Positions 7,791 to 16,700 of a DNA stretch of 48,577 nucleotides are shown here, one piece after another. Numbering within the stretch: position 1 is the stretch's first letter; every line of letters starts with the position of its first letter. The stretch lies in NCBI GenBank assembly GCA_902767775.1, contig CACXIP010000035.1, positions 1 to 48,577 on the forward strand. The letters are read 5' to 3'. Below the pieces are notes generated by a model, which saw only the letters and a program-made list of their open reading frames with translations, did not search any database and was not told the origin of the DNA. The DNA is from an uncultured Prevotellaceae bacterium (GTDB lineage Bacteria; Bacteroidota; Bacteroidia; Bacteroidales; Bacteroidaceae). The position numbers were made by a program, and so were the translations under genes.

Positions 7791-7822
7791 AGGAGTTTAG
7801 GAGTGTAGGAGTTTAGGAGTGT
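7791..7822. repeat. 8-bp tandem array AGGAGTTT/AGGAGTGT
   Basis: Four exact 8-bp units alternate AGGAGTTT and AGGAGTGT and end in AGACGAT. The array begins 13 bp after the stop of the S41 peptidase. The same word recurs at 21093-21120, 23210-23240 and 46076-46105, and in reverse near 19709-19735. Confidence 0.85.
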
Positions 7823-7860
7823 AGACGATACTCCTACAAGAATGGGGGTGCAGCGTAGTA

Positions 7861-7883
7861 GAGACGTCCATATATGGCGTCTC
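7861..7883. repeat. GAGACG-type small palindrome
   Basis: GAGACGTCCATA pairs with TATGGCGTCTC with one bulged base. It belongs to the same shape class as 19464-19485 and 19521-19540. No T-tract follows, so it is not a typical terminator. Confidence 0.6.
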
Positions 7884-7917
7884 CATAGCCCAAATGGCTG
7901 TCCTGTCGTGATTGATT

Positions 7918-8470
7918 GAAGAGAAAATAAAAAAACGCTCCGCTCAAGAAAAAGAATAAAAAGGCTTGAAAAAAACTTGGCGTATGGGTAAACGAGAAAA
8001 AGTGCCAAGGCACTCACAAAAAGGAAGAAAAATTGATGAAAAATTCGTGAATGATTTATGGTTATTCGTGTGAATATGAAACATATAATTATCATATAAT
8101 GAATCATGAATGCTTTCGTGTTTTTCGTGGTTAAAATCTTTCGTGAATTTTCGTGACATTTCTACATACATTCTCACGAATTTGCGAATTATCGAATTTT
8201 CCAATGATAATCATTGGCTTCTACTCACAAAAAGGCAGAAAAATTGATGAAAAATTCGTGAATGATTTATGGTTATTCGTGTTATATCTTCAACATGTAA
8301 TTACCATTAATTATTCATCAATTACATTTTCGTGACATTTCGTGGTTTGTATTAGGTCAACGCCCCCTTACCCCCTCTAATCTTAGAGGGGGAACCAGTT
8401 ACTCCGATTGTTGTTTTTGTACAATTCGCTAATTCTCTAATTCGTGAGTTTCTTTCGTGAATTTTCGTGG
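7918..8470 (+). repeat. Large dispersed repeat, copy A (inverted relative to 35190-35790)
   Basis: From GAAGAGAAAATAAAAAAACG onward this ~550-bp non-coding segment matches the reverse complement of 35190-35790 over most of its length: the CGCTCCGCT start, the AAGTGCCAAGGCACTCA block, the ATTATCATATAATGAATCAT block, GTCAACGCCCCCTTACC, TACTCCGATTGT and CAATTCGCTAATTCTCTAAT. It has an internal duplication: the ~65-bp block starting CTCACAAAAAGG occurs at about 8015 and 8224. Stops occur in every frame, so it does not encode a transposase. Differences between copies are point changes and small indels. Confidence 0.8.
8371..8392. repeat. Perfect hairpin CCCCCTCTAA/TTAGAGGGGG, first copy
   Basis: A 10-bp perfect stem with a 2-base loop, inside a ~45-bp unit starting ATTAGGTCAACGCC. 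The unit is repeated 170 bp later (hairpin at 8541-8562). A third unit in the distant copy near 35355-35386 has the second arm replaced by other palindromes. Confidence 0.85.
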
Positions 8471-8681
8471 TTTTCGTGGTTAAAATCCTTCGTGTTTTTT
8501 CGTGACATTTCGTGATTTGAATTAGGTCAACGCCCCCTTACCCCCTCTAATCTTAGAGGGGGAGTTGGTTAGCACGGTCATACTTAACATTCGAGAAGAT
8601 TCGTGAGAATTCGTGGTTGTAATCTTTCGTGTATTTTCGTGACATTTCGTGGTTAAAATCTTTCGTGATTTTCGTGGTTGA
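8471..8681. other. TTCGTG-rich non-coding stretch downstream of cbiO
   Basis: Apart from the hairpin unit, this segment is made of scrambled short phrases built on TTCGTG (TTTTCGTGACATTTCGTGG, TTTCGTGGTTAAAATC and similar) at irregular spacing. The same phrases occur in the large dispersed repeat. I see no gene. Confidence 0.7.
8541..8562. repeat. Perfect hairpin CCCCCTCTAA/TTAGAGGGGG, second copy
   Basis: Identical to 8371-8392, within the duplicated unit that begins TTTGAATTAGGTCAACG. The position downstream of cbiO (stop at 8682, minus strand) could allow a terminator role, but no T-tract follows on that strand. Confidence 0.8.
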
Positions 8682-9425
8682 TTAACGGCGGGAAAAGGAG
8701 AGCGGTAGTTCCAGACCGTTGTGCTCCAGCAAGGACTGGTTGCGCAATACCTCCTCGGTGGTGCCGACGGCGACGACGCCCTTGTCGGCGAGAAGGACGA
8801 CACGGGAACAAGTGTCATAGATGAAATCAAGGTCGTGGCTGGCGATGAGTTTGGCACAAGGCAGACTGCTCAGCACCTGAATGAGCCGACGGCGGTTGCG
8901 CGGATCCAAACCCACCGTGGGTTCGTCGAGGAGCATCAGCTGACTTCCCATGGCAAGGACGGTGGCGATGCTGGCGAGTTTTTTCTCCCCGCCCGACAGT
9001 TTGTAGACCTGTTTGTCACGGCTGTCCTCCAGCCCCACCTGCCACAGGGCATCCATCACCATCCTCTCCGTCTCCTCACGGCTATAGCCATAATTGCGCG
9101 GAGCAAATGCCACATCCTCGTAGATGGTGGTCATGAAGAGTTGGCTCTCCGAATCCTGAAACACATAACCCATCTGCTGACGGATTCTCCTCAGGTTGTT
9201 TTTGTTCAGCGGCTGACCGGCAACATTGACATTGCCTTCCTGCAACGGCAGCAGACCGCCGATGATTTTCATCAGCGTGCTCTTCCCTACTCCATTGGCT
9301 CCCACCAATCCCACGTTCTCGCCCTCAGCGACGTGGATGCTGATGTTGCTCAGCACCTGAAAGGCTGGTTTGCCCCTCTCGTTCTCATAGGCAAAGGAAA
9401 GATTCTTGATCTCAAGTGCATTCAT
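8682..9425 (-). CDS. cbiO: ECF-type nickel/cobalt transporter ATPase CbiO
   Basis: A 247-residue cytoplasmic ABC ATPase that powers the ECF metal transporter. Walker A is GANGVGKST (42-50), the Q-loop is VFQDSESQLF (~88-97), the ABC signature is LSGGEKK (143-149), Walker B with catalytic Glu is LMLLDEPT (163-170), and the switch His lies in ASHD. I chose ATG 9425 (MNALEIKNL) because it overlaps the cbiQ stop as ATGA, the usual translational coupling; an upstream in-frame ATG at 9458 would lie inside cbiQ. It is the last gene of the lar/ECF operon. It could serve either nickel or cobalt; the adjacent lar genes favour nickel. Confidence 0.9.
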   Translation of the reverse strand: MNALEIKNLSFAYENERGKPAFQVLSNISIHVAEGENVGLVGANGVGKSTLMKIIGGLLPLQEGNVNVAGQPLNKNNLRRIRQQMGYVFQDSESQLFMTTIYEDVAFAPRNYGYSREETERMVMDALWQVGLEDSRDKQVYKLSGGEKKLASIATVLAMGSQLMLLDEPTVGLDPRNRRRLIQVLSSLPCAKLIASHDLDFIYDTCSRVVLLADKGVVAVGTTEEVLRNQSLLEHNGLELPLSFSRR

Positions 9426-10189
9426 AGGCATCTGATAACGACAAACAACATCATCCAAATAAAGGCATACAGATAATCGAACATTCTCGCAGGTTTCTTG
9501 TTGCGGGGCATGAACTCACCCTGAAAACCACGGAGCTGCATACTCCCATAGACCATCTCCGCCCTGTCGACACTGCGCAGGAGGAGCTGTCCCACCATAC
9601 TGCCCCATACCCGGAAAGTGACTCCCCGCTGTCCCGGCGCCCTCATGGAATAGGCGGCGCGCAGCCGACCCGTCTCCTTGAGCAGCAACATCAGATAGCG
9701 ATAGGCCAGCATCAGTATGGTGACCAGCACTGCCGGCACACGCAGACACCTGAGCGCATGGCAGATGTCGTCCATGGTGGTGGTGACAACCAACAGGTAG
9801 GCGGCAGACATGGAAAACACGCCCTTGAGCATCAGCGTGAGCATGGAGACCATGCCTCCCGTGACAGTAATTCCGCTGATGGAGAACATGGGATGGCGGT
9901 CGAAGAGCGGATTGGCCAAACCGAGCAGGCCGACGAGCAAGAGCAACAGCCAAATCCTACGGCCCATCAGACGCAAGGACACATCGCCCATTAGGAAGAG
10001 CACAATCAGGTAAACACCCATCACCAGCACTCCCGGCAGGTCATATTTGTTGAAGGAGAGCAGCACCACGAGATAGCCCAGTGTGACAAGCAACTTGCTC
10101 ACCGGATGAATGGCCTGCAGCCACCCGCCGGCCGCTGCTTCACGGTCGATGGCATGTAGTTGCATCATCGCACGGTCTATCCTGTTCAT
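9422..10189 (-). CDS. cbiQ: ECF-type nickel/cobalt transporter transmembrane subunit CbiQ
   Basis: A 255-residue integral membrane T-component linking the ATPase to the substrate-binding CbiM. Several hydrophobic helices are visible (about 35-55, 53-72, 77-95, 103-130, 150-170, 235-255). The cytoplasmic coupling region has RAAYSMRAPGQRG and DRAEMVYGSMQLRGFQG, with Arg-Gly signatures characteristic of CbiQ/EcfT. It begins with an ATGA overlap with cbiM (10186-10189) and ends with the same overlap with cbiO, so the three subunits are translationally coupled. Confidence 0.9.
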   Translation of the reverse strand: MNRIDRAMMQLHAIDREAAAGGWLQAIHPVSKLLVTLGYLVVLLSFNKYDLPGVLVMGVYLIVLFLMGDVSLRLMGRRIWLLLLLVGLLGLANPLFDRHPMFSISGITVTGGMVSMLTLMLKGVFSMSAAYLLVVTTTMDDICHALRCLRVPAVLVTILMLAYRYLMLLLKETGRLRAAYSMRAPGQRGVTFRVWGSMVGQLLLRSVDRAEMVYGSMQLRGFQGEFMPRNKKPARMFDYLYAFIWMMLFVVIRCL

Positions 10190-11172
10190 CTCGCTGCCTT
10201 TTTCATTTTCTTAATGACCACGCAGACTGCCACGCAGACCACCAGCACCAACAATGCGCCCACGATGCCTGAGAATGAGGTGCCCATGCTCCCTTCTCCA
10301 CCCAGGAAATCATAGTCGGGAAGCAGAGCCAGCCGCTCCTGTATCTGTGCCGCCCAGAGATGCAAGGATGAGGCAGACTCCAATTCAGTGCTTCCCGTCA
10401 CCTTCGCTATCGACCACTCTAATCCGTCGGGATGGGAGGAGGCAAACAACGAGAGGAAGCCGCCCGTCACTGCCGCCGTCGCCGCAATGACAGCCACCAC
10501 TGCCGAGGTCTTCATCCGCCCGCCCTCTTGCTGCCCATAGCCATGGAGCAACTGCGGACGTGACTGGAATACAAACAGCAGCACAGCCGACGTAATCAGT
10601 CCCTCTACCAGTCCGATGACCAGATGAATGGGTTGCATAAAACCAAGGAACACCGCAAAGGGGAGTTCGGTGATGCCGGATGCCAGTGTCTCCAGCGTGA
10701 CGGAGAAAGCACCCAACTGCAGTGCCAGCACACAGCCTGTCAGCGAGGCTGCGACTATGCGTTTCCGGGTCATCCCTCCACGCATGAAAGCGCTCCAGAT
10801 GAGATACCCCACGAAGCACCCATAGAAGCCCATGTTCCACATGTTGCACCCCAACGCCATCAGTCCGCCGTCGGCAAACAGCAGGCATTGGATGACAAGC
10901 ACGGCTGTCATGGTGAGGAAACCCGCCTCTGGTCCGAGCAGTGCGCTCAGCATCATGCCTCCCGTGAGATGCCCCGACGAACCCGTTCCCGGGATGGAGA
11001 AATTAATCATCTGGGCGGCAAAGACAAAAGCCCCCATCACACCCATGAGCGGCACCTTGTGGTTGAGGTCGGCTGCCCTGACTTTTTTGAGCGAATAACC
11101 TGCGGCTACTGCCGAACAGGCGTACATGGTTCCTGCCACTGCGGTGGAAACCAAAGCGTCCGCCATGTGCAT
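10186..11172 (-). CDS. cbiM: ECF-type nickel/cobalt transporter substrate subunit CbiM fused to CbiN-like domain
   Basis: A 328-residue membrane protein. The N-terminus MHMADALVS carries His2, the metal-ligating residue that must be exposed at the N-terminus in CbiM/NikM, so this start is secure. Residues ~1-215 are the CbiM domain (GSSGHLTGGMMLSALLGPEAG is its conserved core). Residues ~225-328 are a CbiN/NikN-like module with two helices flanking an external segment with PDGLEWS and LPDYDF. It imports Ni2+ or Co2+. Metal preference is not decided by sequence, but the gene starts 3 bp after the LarC-LarE fusion, so nickel for the pincer cofactor is the likely cargo. Confidence 0.9.
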   Translation of the reverse strand: MHMADALVSTAVAGTMYACSAVAAGYSLKKVRAADLNHKVPLMGVMGAFVFAAQMINFSIPGTGSSGHLTGGMMLSALLGPEAGFLTMTAVLVIQCLLFADGGLMALGCNMWNMGFYGCFVGYLIWSAFMRGGMTRKRIVAASLTGCVLALQLGAFSVTLETLASGITELPFAVFLGFMQPIHLVIGLVEGLITSAVLLFVFQSRPQLLHGYGQQEGGRMKTSAVVAVIAATAAVTGGFLSLFASSHPDGLEWSIAKVTGSTELESASSLHLWAAQIQERLALLPDYDFLGGEGSMGTSFSGIVGALLVLVVCVAVCVVIKKMKKAAR

Positions 11173-11175
11173 AGG

Positions 11176-12957
11176 CTATTTCCTTTCTTTGATATGAATG
11201 TCCATACTTCCACTGCGGAAACCCTCCAGGTCGAGGGTGATATAGGCGAAGCCCATCGCCTTGAGCCTCTCCACCACCTCTTCGCGTATCAGGAGCAGTT
11301 TTCCCATATCGCCGCCGTCTGTCTCCAAGCGCGCCACATCGCCATGGATGCGCAGTCGCACATTGCGGAAGCCCTGTTCACGCAACCATGTCTCTGCCTC
11401 GTCCACACGGCTCATCATGTCGTAGTCCAAGGGGGTGTTGTAAGGGAAACGGGTTGCCATACAGGGTGTGGATGGTCTCTCTGCCACCGAGATGCCCATC
11501 TCCTGTGCCATCCGGCGAACCTCTCCCTTGGTGATGCCCAACTCCGCCAAAGGACTCAGAATGCCCAGTTCTCTCAAAGCCCTGATGCCCGGACGGTATG
11601 CGTGCAGGTCATCCTCATTGGTTCCCTCTATCACACAGGAGGCGCCCAGTTCTGCTGCCTTCTCCTGCAACTTGCCAAAGAGGTGGCGCTTGCAGCGATA
11701 GCAGCGGTCGACGGGGTTCATGCGGATGCCGGCATCCTCCAATTCGTCGATGTGGATAACCAGATGCTGCGCTCCGGCTTCCTCCGCCACCCTGCGAGCG
11801 ATGTCCACGTCGCCATTGGGATGCATGCGGGTGTGCATGGTGACGGCGGTCACCTTGGTGCCTTTCTCCTTGGCTGCCTCACAGCTCAGGGCAAGAAGCA
11901 GACTGCTGTCCACGCCTCCGGAGAATGCCACCATGATGTCGTTTGCTGCCAATTCAAGCAGGCGACCCTTCAGGGCAAGCATTTTCTCTTTATAGTCTGA
12001 CAAGTCCGACTGGTCCGACAAGTCCGACTGGTCTGACTGCTCCGACTGCTCCGACTGCCCAGCTGTATCCTCTATCAACATGGCCCTGAGAAAACTGGGC
12101 TGACTGTATTCGCGTTTTCCTGCACCAAGACCTGTCTTCACGATTCTGAAACTGTCTGGGAGTTTGTCGGACGTGCGGATGGCTGCCACGATGGCGGCAC
12201 CCGTTGGCGTGACATATTCTCCCTTGGAGGATGTGATGGTCAGGTTCAGCCCGTGGGCTTCGGCTATGTTGACCACGGCAGGAACGGGAACAGGCAGCAC
12301 CCCATGCTGACAGCGCACGGTGCCTGTGCCCTCATAGAGCATCGGCACCACCACATCGGTGATGCCGAGGTTGTCGAGACATACGGCAACGGCAGCAATA
12401 TCGACGATGGAGTCCACCGCTCCCACTTCATGGAAATGCACCTCCTCTACGGGCAGGCCGTGAGCCTTGCTCTCTGCCTCTGCGATGATTTGGAATATCC
12501 TGACCGCCACTCTCTTTGCCCTGTCGGTCAGTGCGCTTCCATTCAATATCTCCACAATGTCGGCCAATCCCCTGTGCTCATGACTATGGCTATGGGAATG
12601 GCTGTGGCTGTGCGAATGTGAATGGCTGTGACGATGGGTGTGCGGATGGGTATGCTCGTGGTCGTGGTGACGATGAAACCAATTGAGGAAGGGCAACCAG
12701 TGGTGATGGTGGTGTCCATCGCCGTAGAGGTATTCCATGTCATGGTCGTGGTTGTCGTGCTCCAGGATGACATTGAAGTCGCACGCCTCAATCCCTGACT
12801 TGAAGACACGGGTGACGCGCGTCTCAAAACCAGTGAGCGGAAGGCTTTTCAAAGCTTTGTCGAGCACGTCGGCATCCGCTCCCAAATCAAGCAGTGCAGC
12901 CACGGTCATGTCGCCGCTGATGCCTGAATAGCATTCCAGATACAGTTTCTTACTCAT
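11176..12957 (-). CDS. LarC1-LarE fusion for nickel-pincer cofactor synthesis, LarC2 domain missing
   Basis: A 593-residue cytoplasmic protein combining two steps of nickel-pincer nucleotide synthesis. Residues 1-296 match LarC1 (MSKKLYLECYSGISGDM, VHFHEVGAVDSIVDI, GEYVTPTGAAI), with a very His-rich insert (67-128, HS repeats) for nickel binding. A Ser/Asp/Gln linker follows (299-320). Residues ~322-593 are LarE, the sulfur-transfer PP-loop enzyme: SGGVDSS (346-352), Cys419 and Cys422 in RCYRC, and Cys499 in TPCMATR. Three Cys suggest the iron-sulfur type of LarE rather than the single-Cys sacrificial type. The LarC2 part, which follows LarC1 in normal LarC and binds CTP, is absent. It overlaps larB by 8 bp and is followed 3 bp later by cbiM. 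Domain identity is confident; activity of a LarC lacking LarC2 is an open question. Confidence 0.9.
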   Translation of the reverse strand: MSKKLYLECYSGISGDMTVAALLDLGADADVLDKALKSLPLTGFETRVTRVFKSGIEACDFNVILEHDNHDHDMEYLYGDGHHHHHWLPFLNWFHRHHDHEHTHPHTHRHSHSHSHSHSHSHSHSHEHRGLADIVEILNGSALTDRAKRVAVRIFQIIAEAESKAHGLPVEEVHFHEVGAVDSIVDIAAVAVCLDNLGITDVVVPMLYEGTGTVRCQHGVLPVPVPAVVNIAEAHGLNLTITSSKGEYVTPTGAAIVAAIRTSDKLPDSFRIVKTGLGAGKREYSQPSFLRAMLIEDTAGQSEQSEQSDQSDLSDQSDLSDYKEKMLALKGRLLELAANDIMVAFSGGVDSSLLLALSCEAAKEKGTKVTAVTMHTRMHPNGDVDIARRVAEEAGAQHLVIHIDELEDAGIRMNPVDRCYRCKRHLFGKLQEKAAELGASCVIEGTNEDDLHAYRPGIRALRELGILSPLAELGITKGEVRRMAQEMGISVAERPSTPCMATRFPYNTPLDYDMMSRVDEAETWLREQGFRNVRLRIHGDVARLETDGGDMGKLLLIREEVVERLKAMGFAYITLDLEGFRSGSMDIHIKERK

Positions 12958-13708
12958 GGTTGCCTCCTTTGCAAATGGCCAAATTGATTTGTGAAGCCAT
13001 AAAACCGGCTCCGAATCCGTTGTCGATATTCAAAGTTGCCACACCGTTGGCACATGAGTTGAGCATCGTGAGCAAGGCGGACAGTCCGTGAAAACTGGCT
13101 CCGTAACCCACTGAGGTGGGCACTGCCAGCACGGGTTTGCTGACCAGTCCTCCTATCACGCTCGCCAACGCGCCTTCCATACCGGCAACCGCCACCACAC
13201 AGTTGGCGTGTTGTATATCCTCCAGACTTGCCAACAGACGGTGCAGTCCGCTCACGCCCACATCATAGACGCGCAGCACCTTGCTGCCCATGAACTCGGC
13301 CGTCTGTGCCGCCTCCTCAGCAACAGGCATGTCGGCAGAACCGGCACTGCACACGCACACCAGTCCGCTGTGCGGCTTGTCCTCCTTCTCTACTTTCAGA
13401 ATCCGGGATACGGGGTCGTAGACGGCTTCATGGAAGCGGGTCTGGATGATATCCGCCTGATGCTGGGTGGCTCGCGTGCCAAGCACCTCACCTTCCTCGG
13501 CATAGATGTGCTCATACAAGCTCAGCAGATGCTCGTCTGCCTTGCCGCCACAGAACACCACCTCGGCGGAGCCTGTGCGCAACTTGCGGTGAACGTCGAC
13601 TTTGCCGAATCCCAAATCCTCGAAAGGCTTGCGTCGGAAGAATGCCTCTGCTTCTTCCACAGACATCGTCCCTGCTTTTACAGCAAGCAATACATCATGT
13701 TCATTCAT
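12950..13708 (-). CDS. larB: Pyridinium-3,5-biscarboxylic acid mononucleotide synthase LarB
   Basis: A 252-residue cytoplasmic enzyme that carboxylates nicotinic acid adenine dinucleotide and releases AMP, the first step of nickel-pincer nucleotide synthesis. The C-terminal half is PurE-like (VCSAGSADMPVAEEAAQTAEF, VAGMEGALASVIGGLV, PTSVGYGASFHGLSALLTMLNSC). Cys219 in LNSCANGVATLNIDNGFGAG corresponds to the cysteine that attacks the pyridine ring in characterised LarB. Length is normal. It is the first gene of the lar/ECF cluster: the LarC-LarE fusion starts inside its 3' end. No convincing promoter is visible in the 49-bp gap to the upstream glucanase gene, so read-through is possible. Confidence 0.93.
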   Translation of the reverse strand: MNEHDVLLAVKAGTMSVEEAEAFFRRKPFEDLGFGKVDVHRKLRTGSAEVVFCGGKADEHLLSLYEHIYAEEGEVLGTRATQHQADIIQTRFHEAVYDPVSRILKVEKEDKPHSGLVCVCSAGSADMPVAEEAAQTAEFMGSKVLRVYDVGVSGLHRLLASLEDIQHANCVVAVAGMEGALASVIGGLVSKPVLAVPTSVGYGASFHGLSALLTMLNSCANGVATLNIDNGFGAGFMASQINLAICKGGNHE

Positions 13709-13757
13709 TGTTCAAAAATGTTCTCTTATCTATTCAAATTACGTATTTGTTCCGTCC

Positions 13758-16700
13758 CTACCGACCATTGAGGACATAGCTGACGATGGCCATGACGTCG
13801 GTGATGTTGACGGTGGTGTCGTTGTTGAAATCTGCTGCATCGTGGTCAAAAAGGTGAGGTGCCGCATCGTCATTTCCAATGGCGATGACCACGGCTCCCA
13901 TCACATCGGCGATGTTGATGTTGCCGTCGCGGTTGACATCACCGATGAAGATGAGGGTGAGGTCGGAGAAGGATTCGGCTGCCTCGGCATTCCACCGCAG
14001 CGGACGGACCGTCCCACCGTCACGATAGGTGCCCTGGAGTCGCGTCTCCTCATCACCATATTCGGCGGTGGGCTGCGCAGATATATTCTTGAGCACCAAA
14101 GTGGCATCGTCAAACCGCACGAGGGCAGGCACATTGGGTTGGCTGGCTGACGATACCAGACACCGCAGTTTTGTGCCGTCGACGCCGACGACCTGCGCCA
14201 CCTTCACGCCCTGTGATGACGTAAGGGCGAAGGGCAGGAAGAGTTCGTGCCACTCTCCTGCTCCGTCATGGCGCTCATATCTCACCTCCGCAGCCTCAAA
14301 GGATTCGAGCACCTCCAGCGATGCCTCGTCGGTGATGACCCAAAGGGCGCATTTCCCATCCTGGATGATGTTTTTCGTATGGTATGCGGCATCCACCGTG
14401 GCTCCTGGCGCTATCTTGATGAGCGCATTGTCGGGAATCTGGTCCACCTGCAGGTTGCGGCACTCGGGGAATCCCGACAGGTCGAGCCAGGCATCACCCA
14501 TGCGCCAGCACTGGTGCTGCAGCGCCCTTCCGTTGTCGAGCCATCCTCGGATGTCGTCCGTCGCCTCACCTTCCGCACACACATACTCCAATCGGAAGTC
14601 TGCCACCTTGAACCATGTGCCGTCGCTCCTCGCGCCCACCGTCATCTTGTTGTCCTTCACAAGGACATAGCACTCGTAGGGGTTGAAAGCGTTGTCGCCC
14701 GTTCCCGTGATGTTGTACGACCGAGAGATATTCCCCTCACCCGCATTGGCATAGAGGGCGGTGCGCGAGGTGGTGCGCGAATAACCATTGGTGGTGGCGA
14801 AGTCTGCCGTCAGGCGATAGACACCGTTGGGCAGATGCCTCACCTCCTGCGACAGTTCGGCGTAGTTGAGTGTTCCCGCCCAGGCGTTGAAGAACGTGCC
14901 GGTGTGTCCGTCGCTCAGCGCTGCCGTTCCCATGAAAGCGTCGTTCCATCCCTCAAAACGATGTTGGAAGTTCCAGCGGACAGGATACTCCACCCTGCCG
15001 CCGCCTGAGGGTGACCCGATGGCCGTTCCCCACGACAGGTTGGGATTGGCGATGGTGTAGGTGGCCTCCGTGTGGTGGCGGTCGGCGATATACCATTGGT
15101 TGAAGTCGGCTTTCCTCACGGCATAGATGACGAGTTGGTCGGCCTGTCCCTGACTCTTGTTGCCTGCCACCTCATCGCCTGCGGATGGTGTGCCGCCCAC
15201 GCCGCAGTAAGTGTCGGATGCCACATGTTTGATTCTCCAGCTGTCGGCAGAGGCATCATAGACTGGAATGAAAGCACTTGCGGCCGTACCGACATGCGTC
15301 TTTCCGTCGGTTTGGAATAGTGTTCCGCACAGTACGTCATCGTATTGTGCCGGACAGCGGATGGCATAACCGCCAGTAGCATTGGGTTCTATCTGCCACA
15401 CCTGCGCCAGGTTGGAACCTGCCTCAGAGGGAGCGGCATAATGCACCGACTTGAATGACGAAACGCCTGCCGACACCCCTTCGATGTCGCCCGTCCTGGT
15501 GAGCGATTTGATTTGTATGCAGTGCCATCCCGTGATGTTGGCAAGGTCGAGTCCCAGTCCCAGGGTGAGTGTGCCGTCGGTCACCCTGATGTCGCTGACG
15601 ACGCACTCAAGGGGTTCGTTGGAGAGGAATCCGGGTGTCACGCCCGATGCCGTGAAATAGGTTTTCTTGGTATTGCCCGAGGTGGTGGCGAACACATAGG
15701 CCACATCGTCGCGCGTGCCGTTGAGCGTCGCGCCGTTCTCCCCCCTGGCATTGTGCGAGGTGGCATAGAGCACCACCTTGTAGATGCCGTTGGGCACCGC
15801 CACCGTCTGTTGCATCTTGATGCCTGCCGATGCGGAGTTGTAGAGTTCGACAAGGCCGATGCCGTTGCCCGTCACCGTACCGCTTGCCCCGCTCCACGCC
15901 TCCTTTGAGGTGCCGACGAGCGACGTGTAGTCGTCGGTGGGACTGGCGTTGTCGAGCGTCCAGCAGAGGGCGGTGTTGGCCTTGCTCGACACGACATAGT
16001 AGAAGTCCTCGCAGTTGTCGGGCAGCGAGGTGATTTTCGCATATCCGTTGGGCACATCCGTTGCCGTCAGGTCGATGGTGTTGCTGTAGTGATATTGACC
16101 TTTGGCATCGACGCAGGCGATACGGAACACCTTCTTTCCCGGACAGTCGGCGACGGCGAGTGACGCGCTCCGTCCCATGTCGTCGGAAACGCCGAGGGTG
16201 GCGCGGGCGGTCCATACCGAACCGCTTGTCTGCTGCTGCACATACACCGTCTTGGTCCAGTCGGTGTTGGGGTCGCTCCACATCAGGTTGATATGCTCGC
16301 CGTCGGCGGCATACCCGCCGGCGAGATGGCGGGGGTTGCCCTGGTCGCGCCAGTCCATCCACACATCGGAGGTCTTTTTATAGGCGAAGTCGCTGTTGTA
16401 TGCGCCATAGATATCACCGCCGGCGGTGGTCCAGAAATCATCGCTTTCCCAGTGAACGAACCGTTTCTGCTCCACGTTGTTGTAGACGGCAAACCGCTCG
16501 AGCCATTCCGTGTTCTCGCTGTAGTCTGCCCTGCGCAGCACATCGGTGAGCCAGATGCCGTTCATCTCCTGGTCGTTGCCGCTGCCCCACTGATACCATG
16601 CCTTTTTGGTGTCGGTGTAGAACTGGCTCTCCGAGGTCCAGTTTGCCCCATTGTTCCACTCGGTACACCACACGGGGAGTCCGGTGGCGTTGTAGAGTGA

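Noticed and set aside
8682-11172. Assignment of the ECF transporter to cobalt for cobalamin
   Set aside because: No cobalamin gene is near and the operon continues directly into nickel-pincer cofactor genes, so nickel is preferred. The cbi symbols are kept only as family names.
10624-12000. Long plus-strand open frame of 458 codons opposite cbiM and the LarC-LarE gene
   Set aside because: It runs antisense to two well-supported genes. Its His/Cys-rich composition and lack of any domain are those of a shadow frame.
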